Part shown: in pieces, positions 62,966 to 64,000 of the stretch
Position numbering within the stretch: the stretch's first letter is position 1
Layout of the letters: the number at the start of each line of letters is the position of its first letter
DNA from: Tillus elongatus
Lineage: Eukaryota; Arthropoda; Insecta; Coleoptera; Cleridae
Assembly (NCBI GenBank): GCA_964006375.1
Contig: OZ023265.1
Coordinates: 171,561,943 to 171,625,942 of the forward strand
Reading direction: 5' to 3'
Length of the DNA: 64,000 nucleotides
Program-made: the position numbers and the translations under genes
The notes under the pieces: generated by a model
What the model saw: the letters and a program-made list of their open reading frames with translations, nothing else
What the model was told of the DNA's origin: nothing
Databases searched by the model: none

Positions 62966-64000
<1,035 letters not shown>

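Overview
This is a repeat-dominated, AT-rich window of an animal nuclear genome, probably an arthropod. There is no bacterial gene order. Almost everything recognisable is a transposable element: Tigger/pogo, piggyBac, hAT, mariner, BEL/Pao LTR, Jockey-like non-LTR and Penelope-like elements (PLE), tRNA-derived SINEs, and a very abundant short element carrying long (TA)n tracts. I cannot name the species. Only one short stretch (15202-15364, minus strand) looks like an ordinary host coding exon.

Layout. 1-4.2 kb: a partial open frame at the left edge and a decayed Tigger. 4.7-6.3 kb: a long inverted repeat with a (TA)n element as its loop. 7.3-12.1 kb: SINEs, a Jockey 3' end, and a PLE fragment flanked by hammerhead-like ribozyme motifs. 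12.7-14.7 kb: two (TA)n-family elements. 15.2 kb: the candidate host exon. 16.1-18.1 kb: a complete-ended hAT with a perfect 8-bp target duplication, followed by a ~715-bp palindrome. 20-31.8 kb: three Jockey-like copies and several (TA)n-family elements, one inserted in a Jockey copy and giving an empty-site/filled-site pair. 32.8-35.4 kb: SINE, PLE termini and a mariner relic. 35.6-37.2 kb: a (TA)n element whose TA tract holds a probable solo LTR.

37,728-47,879 is one piggyBac element with TTAA on both sides. It is broken by three later insertions: a full (TA)n-family element and two copies of the same hAT in opposite orientations. The two hAT copies share inactivating lesions. 48.7-50.4 kb is a 5'-truncated PLE whose reverse transcriptase/GIY-YIG frame is still open. 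50.7-51.3 kb is a fragment of Jockey reverse transcriptase embedded in a (TA)n-family element, which looks like sequence capture.

53,516-59,038 is a BEL/Pao-type LTR element on the minus strand (LTRs, 5-bp target duplication, primer-binding region, pol C-terminus). Between its pol end and its 3' LTR lies an unexpected gene: a FEN/XPG-like PIN-nuclease domain followed by a cysteine-rich CXC domain, antisense to BEL and bracketed by inverted copies of the BEL pol end. I consider this the most interesting locus. 59.7-64 kb holds further PLE and mariner relics, a five-unit ~279-bp tandem array and another (TA)n element.

The genes do not form a pathway. The biology is nested transposition. The unusual themes are a modular (TA)n element family with a shared 5' end and a terminal hairpin, hammerhead-type ribozyme motifs at PLE termini, and the PIN-CXC gene carried within an LTR element.
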